In this document: piece after piece, positions 18,334 to 28,780 of the stretch
Layout of the letters: every line of letters starts with the position of its first letter
Numbering within the stretch: position 1 is the first letter of the stretch
Assembly (NCBI GenBank): GCA_012837935.1
Contig: DUQG01000007.1
Span: 1 to 64,000 of the forward strand
Direction of reading: 5' to 3'
DNA length: 64,000 nt
From: Bacteroidales bacterium
Lineage (GTDB): Bacteria; Bacteroidota; Bacteroidia; Bacteroidales; Paludibacteraceae
Notes under the pieces: generated by a model
Seen by the model: only the letters and a program-made list of their open reading frames with translations
Databases searched by the model: none
Told to the model about the DNA's origin: nothing
Translations under genes and position numbers: made by a program

Positions 18334-19869
18334 ATGAAAGCAACTTTTTTTGAAAAAAAGAGCAGGTTTTTTGTAAAGAAGAGATTTAGCTGGCTTTATG
18401 CTGTGCTTATGCTCTTCCTGTTTATGGGATTCTCTGCTTGTGGTCCTGAAGAGGTGGACGGTCTAAAGATTGCACCCTCAGAGAATGCAGACCGTGCTGA
18501 AGTAAAATCTATGGAGCCGATGGAAGGTGGTATCGCAACACCTATCATTATCGTAGGCGATTATTTCGGTACGGATACTACCAAGCTGCATGTAAAATTT
18601 ATCAACGAGGAAGATCCTACCGATGTTACGAGAGCGAACATTATCGGGGTAAATGGCAAGATGATCTATTTCAACACGCCAAAATTAACCTACAAAGACA
18701 ACCTAAAAGTGGTAGTTAGCGTAGAGGACAAAAACGGTAAGAAAAAAGACATTGAGGTAGGTACATTTAAGTACAAAACTGAAATGACTGTAACTACCGT
18801 AGCAGGTATTCCGTTTGCTTCGCAAGGTGCTGCTTATACTAGTGGCGGTACGCTTACTGCTGCTACATTTGGCTGTCCGATGTTTATTTGTGTGGATGCA
18901 GATAAAAACGTGATTATTGTGGAGCGTGCATTTGCAAAAGGTGGTGGCAACCATATTGACGTGGGTTTGCAACCGCGTATTGACAATAATGGTACCTTGC
19001 AAGGATTCGGTGGTATTACTTCGCTTTTAAATGAAAAAACAAATGAGGTGAGGGTTCTTAAAACTTCAGACGTTGTAAATGCTCCGACAGTAAGCCCGAA
19101 TGGTAAAACGGTTTATGTGCCTTTGGACGTGAAGTTTGGTTATTTTAGTATGGCTGTGGAAGATGGTTATAGTGTAAAAACAAGAGCGTTTGCGCAGCCC
19201 GCTTCACCATATAATAATGTGGATAACTGGAAGTTCTCTTTTGTAACTGACCCAACAGACAGTTCCAAGTATGCGCCCGTATATACAGTAATGTATAACC
19301 GTGAGCTTATAAGAATAGACCCTTTGACAAATGCTTCAGAAATGCTGGCACAAGATATAGGTACAAACCAAAGTTCGGATACTTATCTTGCGTTTAATCC
19401 GAAAGAAGATAATGTTTTGTATATGAGTGTAACTAATAATCACTCTATTTATCGTATTGATTTGAAATTGGACAGTATTTTTGCTGAACCATTTGCAGGT
19501 ATTGCTATAGTAAAACCAGAAGGTCTAAGAGCTCCTTACAGTGGCGCACACGATGGTTCGTATGCAGGTGGTGTGTTGCGTGATGCTCGTTTTGCTTTCC
19601 CAAGACAAATTACTTTCGATGACGAAGGTGTGATGTATATTGCAGACTCTTGGAATCACTGTATTCGTTCTATCCATGTGGGAAGCAGTCCTCACGGCGG
19701 ACTTACTGTTGACCGTGTAGTAGGTACGCAAGGTAATCCGGGACATGCGGACGGTGGACCGGAAATCAGTCAGTTAAACTGGCCTATGGGAATTGCAAAA
19801 GCATTTGACGGTACAATTTATATTGCCGACACTCGAAATTATGCAATCAGAAAATTAGTTGTACAATAA
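18334..19869 (+). CDS. IPT/TIG and NHL-repeat lipoprotein of the Sus-like locus
   Basis: 511 residues. A long basic N-terminus then a hydrophobic stretch ending FSAC at cysteine 36 marks a surface or periplasmic lipoprotein. An IPT/TIG immunoglobulin-like domain (about 57-147, SMEPMEGGIATPIIIVGDYFG) is followed by an NHL-type beta-propeller (about 150-511), clearest in the last repeats FPRQITFDDEGVMYIADSWN and WPMGIAKAFDGTIYIADTRN. Such proteins precede SusC/SusD in many Bacteroidetes glycan loci and are thought to bind glycan at the cell surface. It lies 14 bases before susC and is probably cotranscribed with it. Confidence 0.85.
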   Translation: MKATFFEKKSRFFVKKRFSWLYAVLMLFLFMGFSACGPEEVDGLKIAPSENADRAEVKSMEPMEGGIATPIIIVGDYFGTDTTKLHVKFINEEDPTDVTRANIIGVNGKMIYFNTPKLTYKDNLKVVVSVEDKNGKKKDIEVGTFKYKTEMTVTTVAGIPFASQGAAYTSGGTLTAATFGCPMFICVDADKNVIIVERAFAKGGGNHIDVGLQPRIDNNGTLQGFGGITSLLNEKTNEVRVLKTSDVVNAPTVSPNGKTVYVPLDVKFGYFSMAVEDGYSVKTRAFAQPASPYNNVDNWKFSFVTDPTDSSKYAPVYTVMYNRELIRIDPLTNASEMLAQDIGTNQSSDTYLAFNPKEDNVLYMSVTNNHSIYRIDLKLDSIFAEPFAGIAIVKPEGLRAPYSGAHDGSYAGGVLRDARFAFPRQITFDDEGVMYIADSWNHCIRSIHVGSSPHGGLTVDRVVGTQGNPGHADGGPEISQLNWPMGIAKAFDGTIYIADTRNYAIRKLVVQ

Positions 19870-19883
19870 AAAATAAATATAAC

Positions 19884-22800
19884 ATGAAGAAAATATATTT
19901 AATGCTATTTAGTCTATTGCTTACTACGGCTCTGTTTGCACAAAACAGACATGTATCGGGTGTGGTAATAGATGAGTTGGGTGAACCCATTATTGGTGCG
20001 AGTGTGGTTATTAAAAACCAACCGGGAGTTGGGGTAGCAACCAATATAGATGGTGAATTTAAAATAACCGCAGGTAATGGTGCTTTTTTGGTTATCTCTT
20101 ATGTAGGATATCAAAAACAAGAGTATCAAGTACTTAAAGACGAAACGAATTTACGTATTCAGTTAAAACCGGATGACCAACTGCTTGAAACAGTAACTGT
20201 TATCGGTAACTTGTCTCAGTCAAAAGTTTCTTTGGCGGGTTCTATCAGTTCCATTGATGCGAAAGACTTACAAGTTCCGGCTACTTCCATCAATAATATG
20301 CTTGGAGGTCGTGTAGCGGGTATTGTTTCTTTCCAAGATAGTGGTGAACCGGGTAAAAACATTTCTCAGTTCTGGGTTCGTGGTATCGGTACTTTTGGTG
20401 CCAATGCCGGAGCTTTGGTATTGATTGACGGTTTGGAAGGTTCATTGGATCAGATTGACCCGGCTGACGTTGAGTCATTCTCTGTATTGAAAGACGCTTC
20501 TGCTACTGCAGTATATGGTAACCGTGGTGCGAACGGGGTGGTACTTGTTACTACCAAACGTGGTCAAGAAGGTAAATTGACTATTACTGCACGTGCCAAT
20601 TTGACACTTTCTCAATTAAAACGTATGCCGGAGTACCTTGGTGCAGCAGACTATGCACGCTTAGCCAACGAAGCTAGCATCCAATCAGGTAACCCGATTC
20701 TTTATAACGATCACGCTTTATTGTTGATTGAAAATAGACTTGACCCGGATATGTATCCGGATGTAAATTGGCAGAAAGAAATATTGAGACCGACCTCATT
20801 CCAGCAAACTTACTTTTTGAATGCATCAGGTGGTGGTTCTATTGCTCGTTATTATATCAGTACCGGTTATTCAAACGAGAGTGCTGCTTATAGACAAGAC
20901 CCTGACAGTAAATTTAGAAACGGTGTAGGTTATCAAAAATTTACCTACCGCTCTAATATTGATGTGAATTTGACGAAAACCACCAATCTATATCTTGGTT
21001 TGGACGGTTATATTGAAAGTAGAACTTCTCCAGGATTTACAAGTACAGACCACTTGTGGTTCTTGACCCGTACGTTGACACCGCTACGATTCCCCACAAA
21101 ATACTCTACAGGGCAATTCCCTACATCCGGTGTGGCAAATACGATGTCGCCTTACACTATGCTAAACGAAACAGGGTTCTCGTCTAATAACGATAGCCGT
21201 AACATGGTAACTTTGGCAGTAAGTCAGGATTTGGGTATGATTACAAAAGGTTTGAAAGCTCGTTTCCAAGTAGCTTCTGAATATAAAACTTGGCTAAGAG
21301 AAGGACGTAGAGTAGTTCCTGAAATGTTTACCGCTATGGGACGTTCAGCTACAGGTGAACTTCAGTTGGCTAAAACGGTATTTAGAGAAGATGTGAGATA
21401 TTCTCGCAGTAGCGATATGATGAGAAAATACTATATGGAATCGAACTTAAGTTGGAGTCGTGATTTTGGAATCCATAATTTTGGTGCACTGCTTTATCAT
21501 TACTTACAAGATGAGGTGAGAACTCAAACAGCTATTGACAATACCGGTATTGGTAATATCCCTTTCCGTTCACAAGGTCTTTCAGCTCGTTTGACTTACG
21601 GTCTTCAAAACAGATACTTTGTTGACCTGAACTTCGGTTACACCGGTTCTGAAAACTTTAAAGTAGGCGAACAGTACGGTTTCTTCCCATCTATTGCTTT
21701 AGGCTGGGTGGTTTCAGATTATAACTGGATAAAAGATAATATTACTTGGTTAAGCTTCTTGAAGTTGAGAGGTTCTTACGGTACAGCCGGTAATGCAAGT
21801 ATTTCTAATACTCGTTTCCCATACCAAACAAAAGTGAACAGCAATGCAAGTTCTACTTGGGGACACGTAGGAGGTGGTATCAATATCACACAGCTCGGTG
21901 CAGACAATCTTCGTTGGGAGGTTTCTCTAAAACAAAATGCCGGTATTGACATTAACTTCTTTAGAGACCGCTTGAAAATCACTGCTGATGTATTCCGTGA
22001 CATCCGTGATAATATTTTCCAACAAAAGTTGAATATTCCTAGTGTAGCAGGTTATATTACCGTTCCTTACGGAAACGTGGGTAGTATGAAATCTTACGGT
22101 ACTGACGGAAACTTCTCATACTCTCAACCAATCAATAAAGATATGGACTTTACAATAAGAGGTAACTATACCTTTGCTACCAACTTTGTAGAACACTATG
22201 ACGAGGCACAGCAACCTTATCCATATTTGAACAGAACCGGTTATCCTTGGGGAGTTCAGCGCGGTTATATTGCTATGGGGCTTTTTGAAAGTGAAGAAGA
22301 TATTGCAACAAGTCCATCACAATCACATTTTGGAACTTACCGTGTAGGTGATATTAAGTATAAAGACGTGAACGGCGACGGACGTATTAATGAACAAGAT
22401 AAGGTACCATTGGCACATGGAAGTGTTCCACCACGCTTTATGTACGGTTTCGGAGGTGAATTCCGCTACAAGCACTTTACAGTAGGCGTGATGTTCCGTG
22501 GAACAGGTGCAGCCGAGTATTTCCGTGCAGGTACAGGATTTGACGAAGGATGGATACCGTTCTACAATGGAAGCGAAGGTAACGTGTTAAGTATTTTCAA
22601 AGACAAATCGATTTATTGGTCACCTGAAAATCCTGATCCGAACGCAATGTTCCCTCGTTTATCTTACGGAAACAACGCAAACAACTCTCAACTTTCTTCT
22701 TTCTGGAAAGCGGACGGTGCTTATATTCGTTTCCAAGAATTGAACTTAGCTTACAATCTGGTTGATTTAGCATTCTTTAAACCTCTTGGCATCAGCTCTA

Positions 22801-22937
22801 TCAACGTTCAGTTTGTAGCCAATAACTTATTTACAATTGACAAAGTGAAGTACTTTGATCCGGAGCAAGCACGTTTCAATGGAGGTGCCTATCCAATTCC
22901 GGCAAGATATTCGCTACAATTCTATGTTAACTTCTAA
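19884..22937 (+). CDS. SusC-like TonB-dependent outer-membrane transporter
   Basis: 1017 residues. Signal peptide (1-19), CarboxypepD_reg-like domain (about 22-107: HVSGVVIDELGEPIIGASV), TonB plug (about 115-225, with the SusC signature DASATAVYGNRGANGVVLVT), then a 22-stranded barrel ending YSLQFYVNF with terminal phenylalanine. It imports oligosaccharides across the outer membrane using TonB energy, together with the SusD-like lipoprotein encoded 17 bases downstream. No STN domain, so no sign of an anti-sigma signalling input. Confidence 0.96.
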   Translation: MKKIYLMLFSLLLTTALFAQNRHVSGVVIDELGEPIIGASVVIKNQPGVGVATNIDGEFKITAGNGAFLVISYVGYQKQEYQVLKDETNLRIQLKPDDQLLETVTVIGNLSQSKVSLAGSISSIDAKDLQVPATSINNMLGGRVAGIVSFQDSGEPGKNISQFWVRGIGTFGANAGALVLIDGLEGSLDQIDPADVESFSVLKDASATAVYGNRGANGVVLVTTKRGQEGKLTITARANLTLSQLKRMPEYLGAADYARLANEASIQSGNPILYNDHALLLIENRLDPDMYPDVNWQKEILRPTSFQQTYFLNASGGGSIARYYISTGYSNESAAYRQDPDSKFRNGVGYQKFTYRSNIDVNLTKTTNLYLGLDGYIESRTSPGFTSTDHLWFLTRTLTPLRFPTKYSTGQFPTSGVANTMSPYTMLNETGFSSNNDSRNMVTLAVSQDLGMITKGLKARFQVASEYKTWLREGRRVVPEMFTAMGRSATGELQLAKTVFREDVRYSRSSDMMRKYYMESNLSWSRDFGIHNFGALLYHYLQDEVRTQTAIDNTGIGNIPFRSQGLSARLTYGLQNRYFVDLNFGYTGSENFKVGEQYGFFPSIALGWVVSDYNWIKDNITWLSFLKLRGSYGTAGNASISNTRFPYQTKVNSNASSTWGHVGGGINITQLGADNLRWEVSLKQNAGIDINFFRDRLKITADVFRDIRDNIFQQKLNIPSVAGYITVPYGNVGSMKSYGTDGNFSYSQPINKDMDFTIRGNYTFATNFVEHYDEAQQPYPYLNRTGYPWGVQRGYIAMGLFESEEDIATSPSQSHFGTYRVGDIKYKDVNGDGRINEQDKVPLAHGSVPPRFMYGFGGEFRYKHFTVGVMFRGTGAAEYFRAGTGFDEGWIPFYNGSEGNVLSIFKDKSIYWSPENPDPNAMFPRLSYGNNANNSQLSSFWKADGAYIRFQELNLAYNLVDLAFFKPLGISSINVQFVANNLFTIDKVKYFDPEQARFNGGAYPIPARYSLQFYVNF

Positions 22938-22954
22938 TTTCAGAAAATATACAG

Positions 22955-24994
22955 ATGAAAAAAATAAAATATATAGTAATTGTTGTGCTATCCGCTGTAA
23001 TGTCACTATCGTTTCAGTCTTGTAACTTCTTGAATGTAGATCATTACTTCTTGGATACAATGAACGAGGATAGCATTTTTGCCAGCAAACTGAATGCTGA
23101 GAAATATTTGTTTAATGTACCTACTATGTTCCCGGATCAGGGAGCTATCTGGGGAGGTAGTTTTACTCCGGGACAATTGGCATCCGATGAGATGACAGCT
23201 AACTGGAGAACCGATGAATTTCCCGGTATTAAATTTACCATCGGGCAAATTAACTCAAGAAACTTAGCTACTTTTAATATCTGGGGAAATATGTATAAAA
23301 TTATTGCCAGATGTAACTATATGATAGCTAATATTGAGAGTGTACCTGATATGAATTTACTTGAAAGACAAGAATACCTGGGCTATGTACACTTTATTCG
23401 CGGATGGGCATACTATCACTTGCTACAAAACTGGGGACCTCTTTATATTGTATATGACGAGATATTTACCTCTACTGCTACACTGGAAGATTTTAACCGA
23501 GAGCGTGCCACTTACCATGAGTCAGTTGATTACATTGTGAGTGAATTTGAAAAAGCGGCAAAAGCTATTCCTAGAGATGTAAAAACCAACGAAATTGGTC
23601 GTCCTACCAAAGGAGCAGCTATAGCACTGATTGCTCGCCTAAGACTACAACAAGCCAGTCCTACGTTTAACGGTGGTGAGGCGGGTAAATATTTTGAGCC
23701 TTGGAAACGTAAATCAGATGGTAAGCACTATGTAAGTCAAACCCGTAACGATAGTTTGTATGCTTTAGCAGCATTTGCGGCAAAACAGGTTATTGATATG
23801 GGAATTTATGAGTTGAATACTGTTGAGTTGACAAACGAAGATATAGCTAATACTGCTATGTTAAAGCTTGACTCGGCTGTAGCAGTAGATTGGCCCGGAA
23901 CTTTCCCGAATGGTCCTCATGGTATCAACGCTTACAAATCATACAAAGAGATGTTTGACGGAGAGCTGGTAGTGCGTAATATCAAGGAATTTATTTGGGT
24001 TCAGCCGGAATCAGGCAATGTTGTCGATTATACTCGTCACTCATTCCCTGTAAATATCGAAGGATGGGGTGGAATGTCTATTCCTCAACGAGTAGTGGAT
24101 CAGTTCTATATGGCAAATGGTGATGCGTATGATGCAAATCAAGGTGTATCCGGAGAAAATACCGAATTTTCTCAAAGACCTTACAACTATTGGGGCTATA
24201 CGCTTCCGAGAGACGTGCATAAAATATATGTAGGTCGCGAACCTCGATTCTATGCAAATATTGGTTTTTCCGGAAGACTTTGGACAAACTATAGTTCTAC
24301 CGCTGAAGCCTCATCTCAAAAAGGTTCAAATCTTCAAGTAAGATATGAAACACCTAATGATATCGGTCGTAAACCTAAAGAGGGTTCTCCAACGAATCAA
24401 GATGACTTTACAAGTACCGGATATGTACCTGTAAAATATATCAACCAGTCCGATGCTTGGAATCAAGGACAAAGAGAAGCAAAACCATTCCCAATTATTC
24501 GCTATGCAGAGATTCTATTAGGATATGCCGAAGCTTTGAATGAGTTAGAAGGAAAATCCATTACTATTACCGGATTTGATGCAATTACCGGACTTGAAAA
24601 AACTGCGACCTTTACACGTGATGTAGCTGAAATAGCAAAAGCGTTTAATCAAATTCGTTTCCGTGTAGGTCTTCCCGGACTTAAAACTGTTCCGGCTCGT
24701 GACGAGATGTTTAAGTTATTGCAAAAAGAGTGTCAAATTGAGTTCCTTAATGAAAACAGAAGATATTTTGACACTCGTCGTTGGGGTATTTATGCCAATG
24801 ATCAGGTAAGAAGCAATTGGCAAGGTATGAATATGCTATCAACCAAGAAAGGTGAGTTCTATACTATCCAGTTTGCCAATACGCAAAATCTTCGAGATAG
24901 AAATATAGAACCAAAAATGCTTTGGTTGCCTCTTCCTCACGATGAACTTTTGAAAATGGGAAAAGTAGTTCAAAACTATGGATGGGATAGATAA
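22955..24994 (+). CDS. SusD/RagB-like surface glycan-binding lipoprotein
   Basis: 679 residues, on the long side for SusD-like proteins. Lipoprotein signal ending FQSC at cysteine 23. The N-terminal TPR-like SusD half is recognisable (RGWAYYHLLQNWGPLYIV at about 150-167) and the C-terminal RagB part holds PIIRYAEILLGYAEALNE and ECQIEFLNENRRYFDTRRWG. It caps the SusC barrel and binds the incoming oligosaccharide on the cell surface. Directly downstream of susC, in the same operon. Confidence 0.95.
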   Translation: MKKIKYIVIVVLSAVMSLSFQSCNFLNVDHYFLDTMNEDSIFASKLNAEKYLFNVPTMFPDQGAIWGGSFTPGQLASDEMTANWRTDEFPGIKFTIGQINSRNLATFNIWGNMYKIIARCNYMIANIESVPDMNLLERQEYLGYVHFIRGWAYYHLLQNWGPLYIVYDEIFTSTATLEDFNRERATYHESVDYIVSEFEKAAKAIPRDVKTNEIGRPTKGAAIALIARLRLQQASPTFNGGEAGKYFEPWKRKSDGKHYVSQTRNDSLYALAAFAAKQVIDMGIYELNTVELTNEDIANTAMLKLDSAVAVDWPGTFPNGPHGINAYKSYKEMFDGELVVRNIKEFIWVQPESGNVVDYTRHSFPVNIEGWGGMSIPQRVVDQFYMANGDAYDANQGVSGENTEFSQRPYNYWGYTLPRDVHKIYVGREPRFYANIGFSGRLWTNYSSTAEASSQKGSNLQVRYETPNDIGRKPKEGSPTNQDDFTSTGYVPVKYINQSDAWNQGQREAKPFPIIRYAEILLGYAEALNELEGKSITITGFDAITGLEKTATFTRDVAEIAKAFNQIRFRVGLPGLKTVPARDEMFKLLQKECQIEFLNENRRYFDTRRWGIYANDQVRSNWQGMNMLSTKKGEFYTIQFANTQNLRDRNIEPKMLWLPLPHDELLKMGKVVQNYGWDR

Positions 24995-25019
24995 TAACAA
25001 AATAAAATATATGACAGAC

Positions 25020-26126
25020 ATGAAAAGAAATAAAATATATGTATTGGCAATCTTGTTATTGTCCTTGGGCTTTGCAGGGTGTGAGAAATTTGACTTTGGA
25101 GCAGAACAATATAAAAATGTGGTTTATTTGCTTAGCGACGTTGACGAATTTAATATGTACAATCGTGCAATTGCCGACTTAAATAATGATGTGGACACGC
25201 TGTTTATCACTATAGGGTTAAGCGGAAGTGTCGGTGCGCCTAATGATATTCCTGTAGAGATAACCCCCTATTTTGTGGCAGGGAGAGTGGATTCGGTAAT
25301 CTATGAAGGATTGGATAAAGAAAGGCTTTTCTATAAGTTCAATAAATCCAGATATGACATTGATTATACCAAATGGGCTAATTTCTTACCGGAAGCTAAC
25401 TACGCTTTCTTACCGGAAAATATAGTAGAAGGCAGCACACCGGGAACTACGAAACTAAAAGCCACCATCAAAAAAGGTGACTCTAAAGTTTCTATACCTG
25501 TGCTTGTAAATAACCTGCATACTTTGTCGCCGGATTCACTTTACTTCTTGGATTATAAAATTACGAATACCGGTGGAGTAGAAATGAATACAGACAAAGA
25601 AGATGCATTAATTCCTATTTATTGGAAAAACGACTGGACAAACTCTAGAAATCCGCTTAGCTATGATATGCTCGGGGAACAACATAACTGGAGAAGAGGA
25701 ACTCAAGTTCCTTCTCCCGGTTCGTCACGTGTGATTACCGGTTCTCCGATACTTTATCCGATAGGTAAAAATGAAATCAGAATGGCAGCCGGTATCGAAA
25801 GTATTGATGCAGGTGATGGAAAAACCAAGCGTCAGATGATTGATGCGAATAGTATTGTGTTAATTGTAAATGATGACAATACGATAGATTTCAGACCCTA
25901 CAAAGATATTCAAGTAGAGAAAGTTGAGTCGGATGATATTTTCTACGATGAGAATCACACCAATCGTTTCTTCCTTGAAACAATCAAGACTAGTGCCGGA
26001 ATTCCGAAACATTTCAAAACATTTACTTTGCACTATAGATACAGGAACTATAAAACTGCTAACCTGTTTTATACATATTGTAAAGTAATTTTGCGTTACG
26101 AAGTGTCAGATCCGAATGCAGAATAA
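25020..26126 (+). CDS. DUF4361-type lipoprotein of the Sus-like operon
   Basis: 368 residues from the ATG at 25020, which opens a clean lipoprotein signal (MKRNKIYVLAILLLSLGFAGC, cysteine 21). ATGs at 25011 and 24978 are also in frame; the latter overlaps susD. The body has an N-terminal beta-sandwich of the DUF1735 kind (DTLFITIGLSGSVGAPNDIPVEI) and a C-terminal DUF4361-like lectin or beta-barrel domain. Such proteins follow SusC/SusD as accessory glycan-binding lipoproteins. Last gene of this operon; a hairpin at 26142-26189 follows. Confidence 0.75.
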   Translation: MKRNKIYVLAILLLSLGFAGCEKFDFGAEQYKNVVYLLSDVDEFNMYNRAIADLNNDVDTLFITIGLSGSVGAPNDIPVEITPYFVAGRVDSVIYEGLDKERLFYKFNKSRYDIDYTKWANFLPEANYAFLPENIVEGSTPGTTKLKATIKKGDSKVSIPVLVNNLHTLSPDSLYFLDYKITNTGGVEMNTDKEDALIPIYWKNDWTNSRNPLSYDMLGEQHNWRRGTQVPSPGSSRVITGSPILYPIGKNEIRMAAGIESIDAGDGKTKRQMIDANSIVLIVNDDNTIDFRPYKDIQVEKVESDDIFYDENHTNRFFLETIKTSAGIPKHFKTFTLHYRYRNYKTANLFYTYCKVILRYEVSDPNAE

Positions 26127-26141
26127 GAGAGTAGTAAAATT

Positions 26142-26189
26142 GTAGAGACGGAGTAACTTGTTCGCTATTGGTGGGTGCTCCGTCCCTAC
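26142..26189. repeat. Inverted repeat after the Sus-like operon
   Basis: GTAGAGACGGAG (26142-26153) faces CTCCGTCCCTAC (26178-26189), 11 of 12 paired, with a 24-base loop. No T-run follows, so it looks like a palindromic intergenic repeat that may slow or stabilise the susCD transcript end. Confidence 0.55.
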
Positions 26190-26235
26190 TACAAACTGTA
26201 AAAATTATAAATATTATTAATTCCATGTTTATGAT

Positions 26236-26267
26236 GTTTACAGTATGGATGTTTTTTTGTAAATTTG
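26236..26267 (+). promoter_or_regulatory. Promoter of the 804-residue protein gene
   Basis: TTTA-like -33, 19-base spacing, TAAATTTG (26260-26267). It implies separate transcription from the susCD operon. ATG at 26313. Confidence 0.5.
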
Positions 26268-26312
26268 TCTTTTAATTATATAAACTATTATTAAACTTAA
26301 AATTTTTTTATT

Positions 26313-28727
26313 ATGAAGAAAAAATTACTATTAATCGTAGCGGTTGTTTTTGGTCTGACTGCTATGTATGCACAGAAGCCTGTGGACATTTCAAAGAAAT
26401 ATTTGAAAAACTACACACAGCCTTATGAGTATGTGAACAAGATTTCGCCGGAAGGTGATACAATTGTTGATCAAAATGCTGAAGATGCATTTCGTCCACT
26501 TAATGAGACTGGTGCAGCTGCATATGCTGCATCTGCTACTGTAGGTGGTGAGTCTTTCCAACTGTATCGTTTTGCTAAAATAGGTACTCCTTGGAAAACA
26601 GAAGGTGCTACTACTCAAGATGACGGTGGTCAAACCGGTTGGCACGTTGACTTAAACAAAGGTAAAGCGGCTACTATTAGAGGTGCTATGACTTTGACAG
26701 TGGGATGGGACGGATTTGCTCCTGCTATTGACAACGCTAAAGTTTTCCAAACAGTAACACTTCCTGCCGGAAAGTATTCCTTTAATGCGCATTATGGACA
26801 AGACGTGGGTGGTGGAAAATACTCGTTCTTGGTAGCTAATTTAGGTGAAACTATTCCTGATACAACTGATGTAGCTAATGCTTTGGCACATAAACGTATA
26901 TTAATAAGTACTACTAATACTCCTATTACTATTGAATTTGAATTGACAGAAGAGTCAGTAGTGAGTTTAGGAGTTGTTGCAAGTTTCCCTGATGCAAGTA
27001 GAGCTTGTTTGGCGCTTGGTGATTTAAGATTAGGTGGTTTCGTTGACGGAACTAACTATACTGAGCTTAAAAAATTGGTAGCTGCAGCTAATCGTATGCA
27101 AGAAGCAAGCTATCCGCTTGGAGTTACCGGTGGTAAATACTCACCTGAAAAATGGGAAGCTTTCGTAATTGCACGTGCAGAGGCTGATACCATTGTACGT
27201 CATGAGAATACGGCAGATCCTTTAGAAGAGGGTTTTGTTGATAATCATACACAAGCAGAAGTAGATGCTGCTTTAGCTGCTCTTCAAACAGCTATTGACG
27301 AACTAAATGCTTCATTTATTATTCCATTTAAAGTAAGTACCGAAGGTGATGAGAGATACTACTTGATTCATGACCGCCATAACACTAGACACTATATGAT
27401 GGTGGCGGAAGCTGAATATGCCGGTGAGTATAAATGGCGTCTAGAATATACAAGTGGAGAGGTTGATAAAGAAGACCCAAAAAATCAGTTTAAGTTTGTA
27501 AAAAATCCGGATGGAGAAGGTTACTTTATTGTTTCTCGTGACTTGAATGTTCCTATGTCAGTAGGTACAGAAGTAGCTAACTTCTTGATGTTTGACACTG
27601 ATACACCGGGAGAGCCTTTCAATATTAAAGCTGCTGTAGGTGGGTACCAAGATTATTATCGTCTATATCGTGTAAGCAATAAGGCAGAACTTAACTCGTT
27701 TGGTAACTTTGCAAACGGTTATATAGGTTTCTGGACAACTACAGGAGAAGATGCTGGTAGTGATTTCTGTTTTGAAAGAGTATATAAAGAGGGTGAAATC
27801 AATATGTCTGCTCTTCTGAATGAGTATAACAAAGTATTTGGTGTTACTTCAGAGCAATTCCCTATTGGAACAGGTGCGGGAGAATTCCCACAAGACAAAT
27901 GGGATGCGTTTGTTGCGGAAAGAGCTGCTGCTAAAGCGATACTTGATACGGAAGATACACCGGAAGCACCGAAAGAGCAAGCAATTGTAGATGCACAGGT
28001 AGAAGCCTTACAAATTGCTTTTGCTAACTTAGTAGCTTCCATGAATCCACCTATGGTATTTAGTACAGATGCAGAAGAGGTTTGGTACTTCTTACACGAT
28101 AAGCGTGCAGATAAATTCTTCTGGAGATACGACATATTTGAAGGTGCTGTGAAGATTGTAAAAGAAGCAGAAGCTGTTTTGACAGGCGAAGAAGGTGAAG
28201 ATTATCAGTTTAAGTTTGTAAAACCGGCAGATGCTGTTGGAAATGAGTTCTTTATCTATGCTAAAGCTGCACCGGAATTCCCACTAACTTATATTGTAGA
28301 ATCTGATAAAACTATTATCTTCGCAGGATTTGATGAAGATGCAGATACTGTTCGTTTCGTAGCTGGTAAAACACCGGCATATGATGCTGAGTACTTTACG
28401 CTTGCAGTTTCAGGTAAACCAAGATTGCAATTGAACAGCCACCGTGGATTCGAAATCGTTTCAACATACTATCCGGGTAATGCTGATGATGCCGGTAACG
28501 ACTGGAGATTTATCCGCGCAGATGGATCAAGTGTGAAAAATGCTACTGTTGAAGATTTAGGTATTATCGTACGTAATCGTAAAGTTCTTTCTACTGATGC
28601 CAATGCTGTAATCAGTGTGTTTAACTTAAGCGGTCAAAAACTGAATGCTGCACTTGAACTTGTGCCGGGAGTGTACATTGTTACCGTGAAAGGCAAAGCA
28701 GGCGCTGCTAAGGTTATTGTTCGATAG
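26313..28727 (+). CDS. Modular T9SS-secreted protein with DUF5013-like, FIVAR-like and ricin-like domains
   Basis: 804 residues. Signal peptide (1-20, ending MYAQ). A beta-sandwich carbohydrate-binding-like domain (about 85-240; GWDGFAPAIDNAKVFQTVTL and ACLALGDLRLGG) resembles the DUF5013 type. Two FIVAR-like helical modules (about 245-340 and 495-575, with AALAALQTAIDELNAS and ALQIAFANLVASM) alternate with two ricin-like lectin modules (about 345-490 and 580-725: DERYYLIHDRHNTRHYMM, EVWYFLHDKRADKFFWR). The end (about 735-804, ISVFNLSGQKLNAALELVPGVYIVTVKGKAGAAKVIV) is a type A T9SS sorting domain. No catalytic domain is seen; probably a cell-surface glycan binder. Confidence 0.7.
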   Translation: MKKKLLLIVAVVFGLTAMYAQKPVDISKKYLKNYTQPYEYVNKISPEGDTIVDQNAEDAFRPLNETGAAAYAASATVGGESFQLYRFAKIGTPWKTEGATTQDDGGQTGWHVDLNKGKAATIRGAMTLTVGWDGFAPAIDNAKVFQTVTLPAGKYSFNAHYGQDVGGGKYSFLVANLGETIPDTTDVANALAHKRILISTTNTPITIEFELTEESVVSLGVVASFPDASRACLALGDLRLGGFVDGTNYTELKKLVAAANRMQEASYPLGVTGGKYSPEKWEAFVIARAEADTIVRHENTADPLEEGFVDNHTQAEVDAALAALQTAIDELNASFIIPFKVSTEGDERYYLIHDRHNTRHYMMVAEAEYAGEYKWRLEYTSGEVDKEDPKNQFKFVKNPDGEGYFIVSRDLNVPMSVGTEVANFLMFDTDTPGEPFNIKAAVGGYQDYYRLYRVSNKAELNSFGNFANGYIGFWTTTGEDAGSDFCFERVYKEGEINMSALLNEYNKVFGVTSEQFPIGTGAGEFPQDKWDAFVAERAAAKAILDTEDTPEAPKEQAIVDAQVEALQIAFANLVASMNPPMVFSTDAEEVWYFLHDKRADKFFWRYDIFEGAVKIVKEAEAVLTGEEGEDYQFKFVKPADAVGNEFFIYAKAAPEFPLTYIVESDKTIIFAGFDEDADTVRFVAGKTPAYDAEYFTLAVSGKPRLQLNSHRGFEIVSTYYPGNADDAGNDWRFIRADGSSVKNATVEDLGIIVRNRKVLSTDANAVISVFNLSGQKLNAALELVPGVYIVTVKGKAGAAKVIVR

Positions 28728-28752
28728 AATAATTTAGATAGTTGATAAAAAA

Positions 28753-28780
28753 GAGCATCCGAAAGGGTGCTCTTTTTTTG
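28753..28780 (+). terminator. Terminator of the 804-residue protein gene
   Basis: GAGCATCC, GAAA loop, GGGTGCTC (28753-28772), then a run of T. The same hairpin sequence recurs at 35621-35646. Confidence 0.9.
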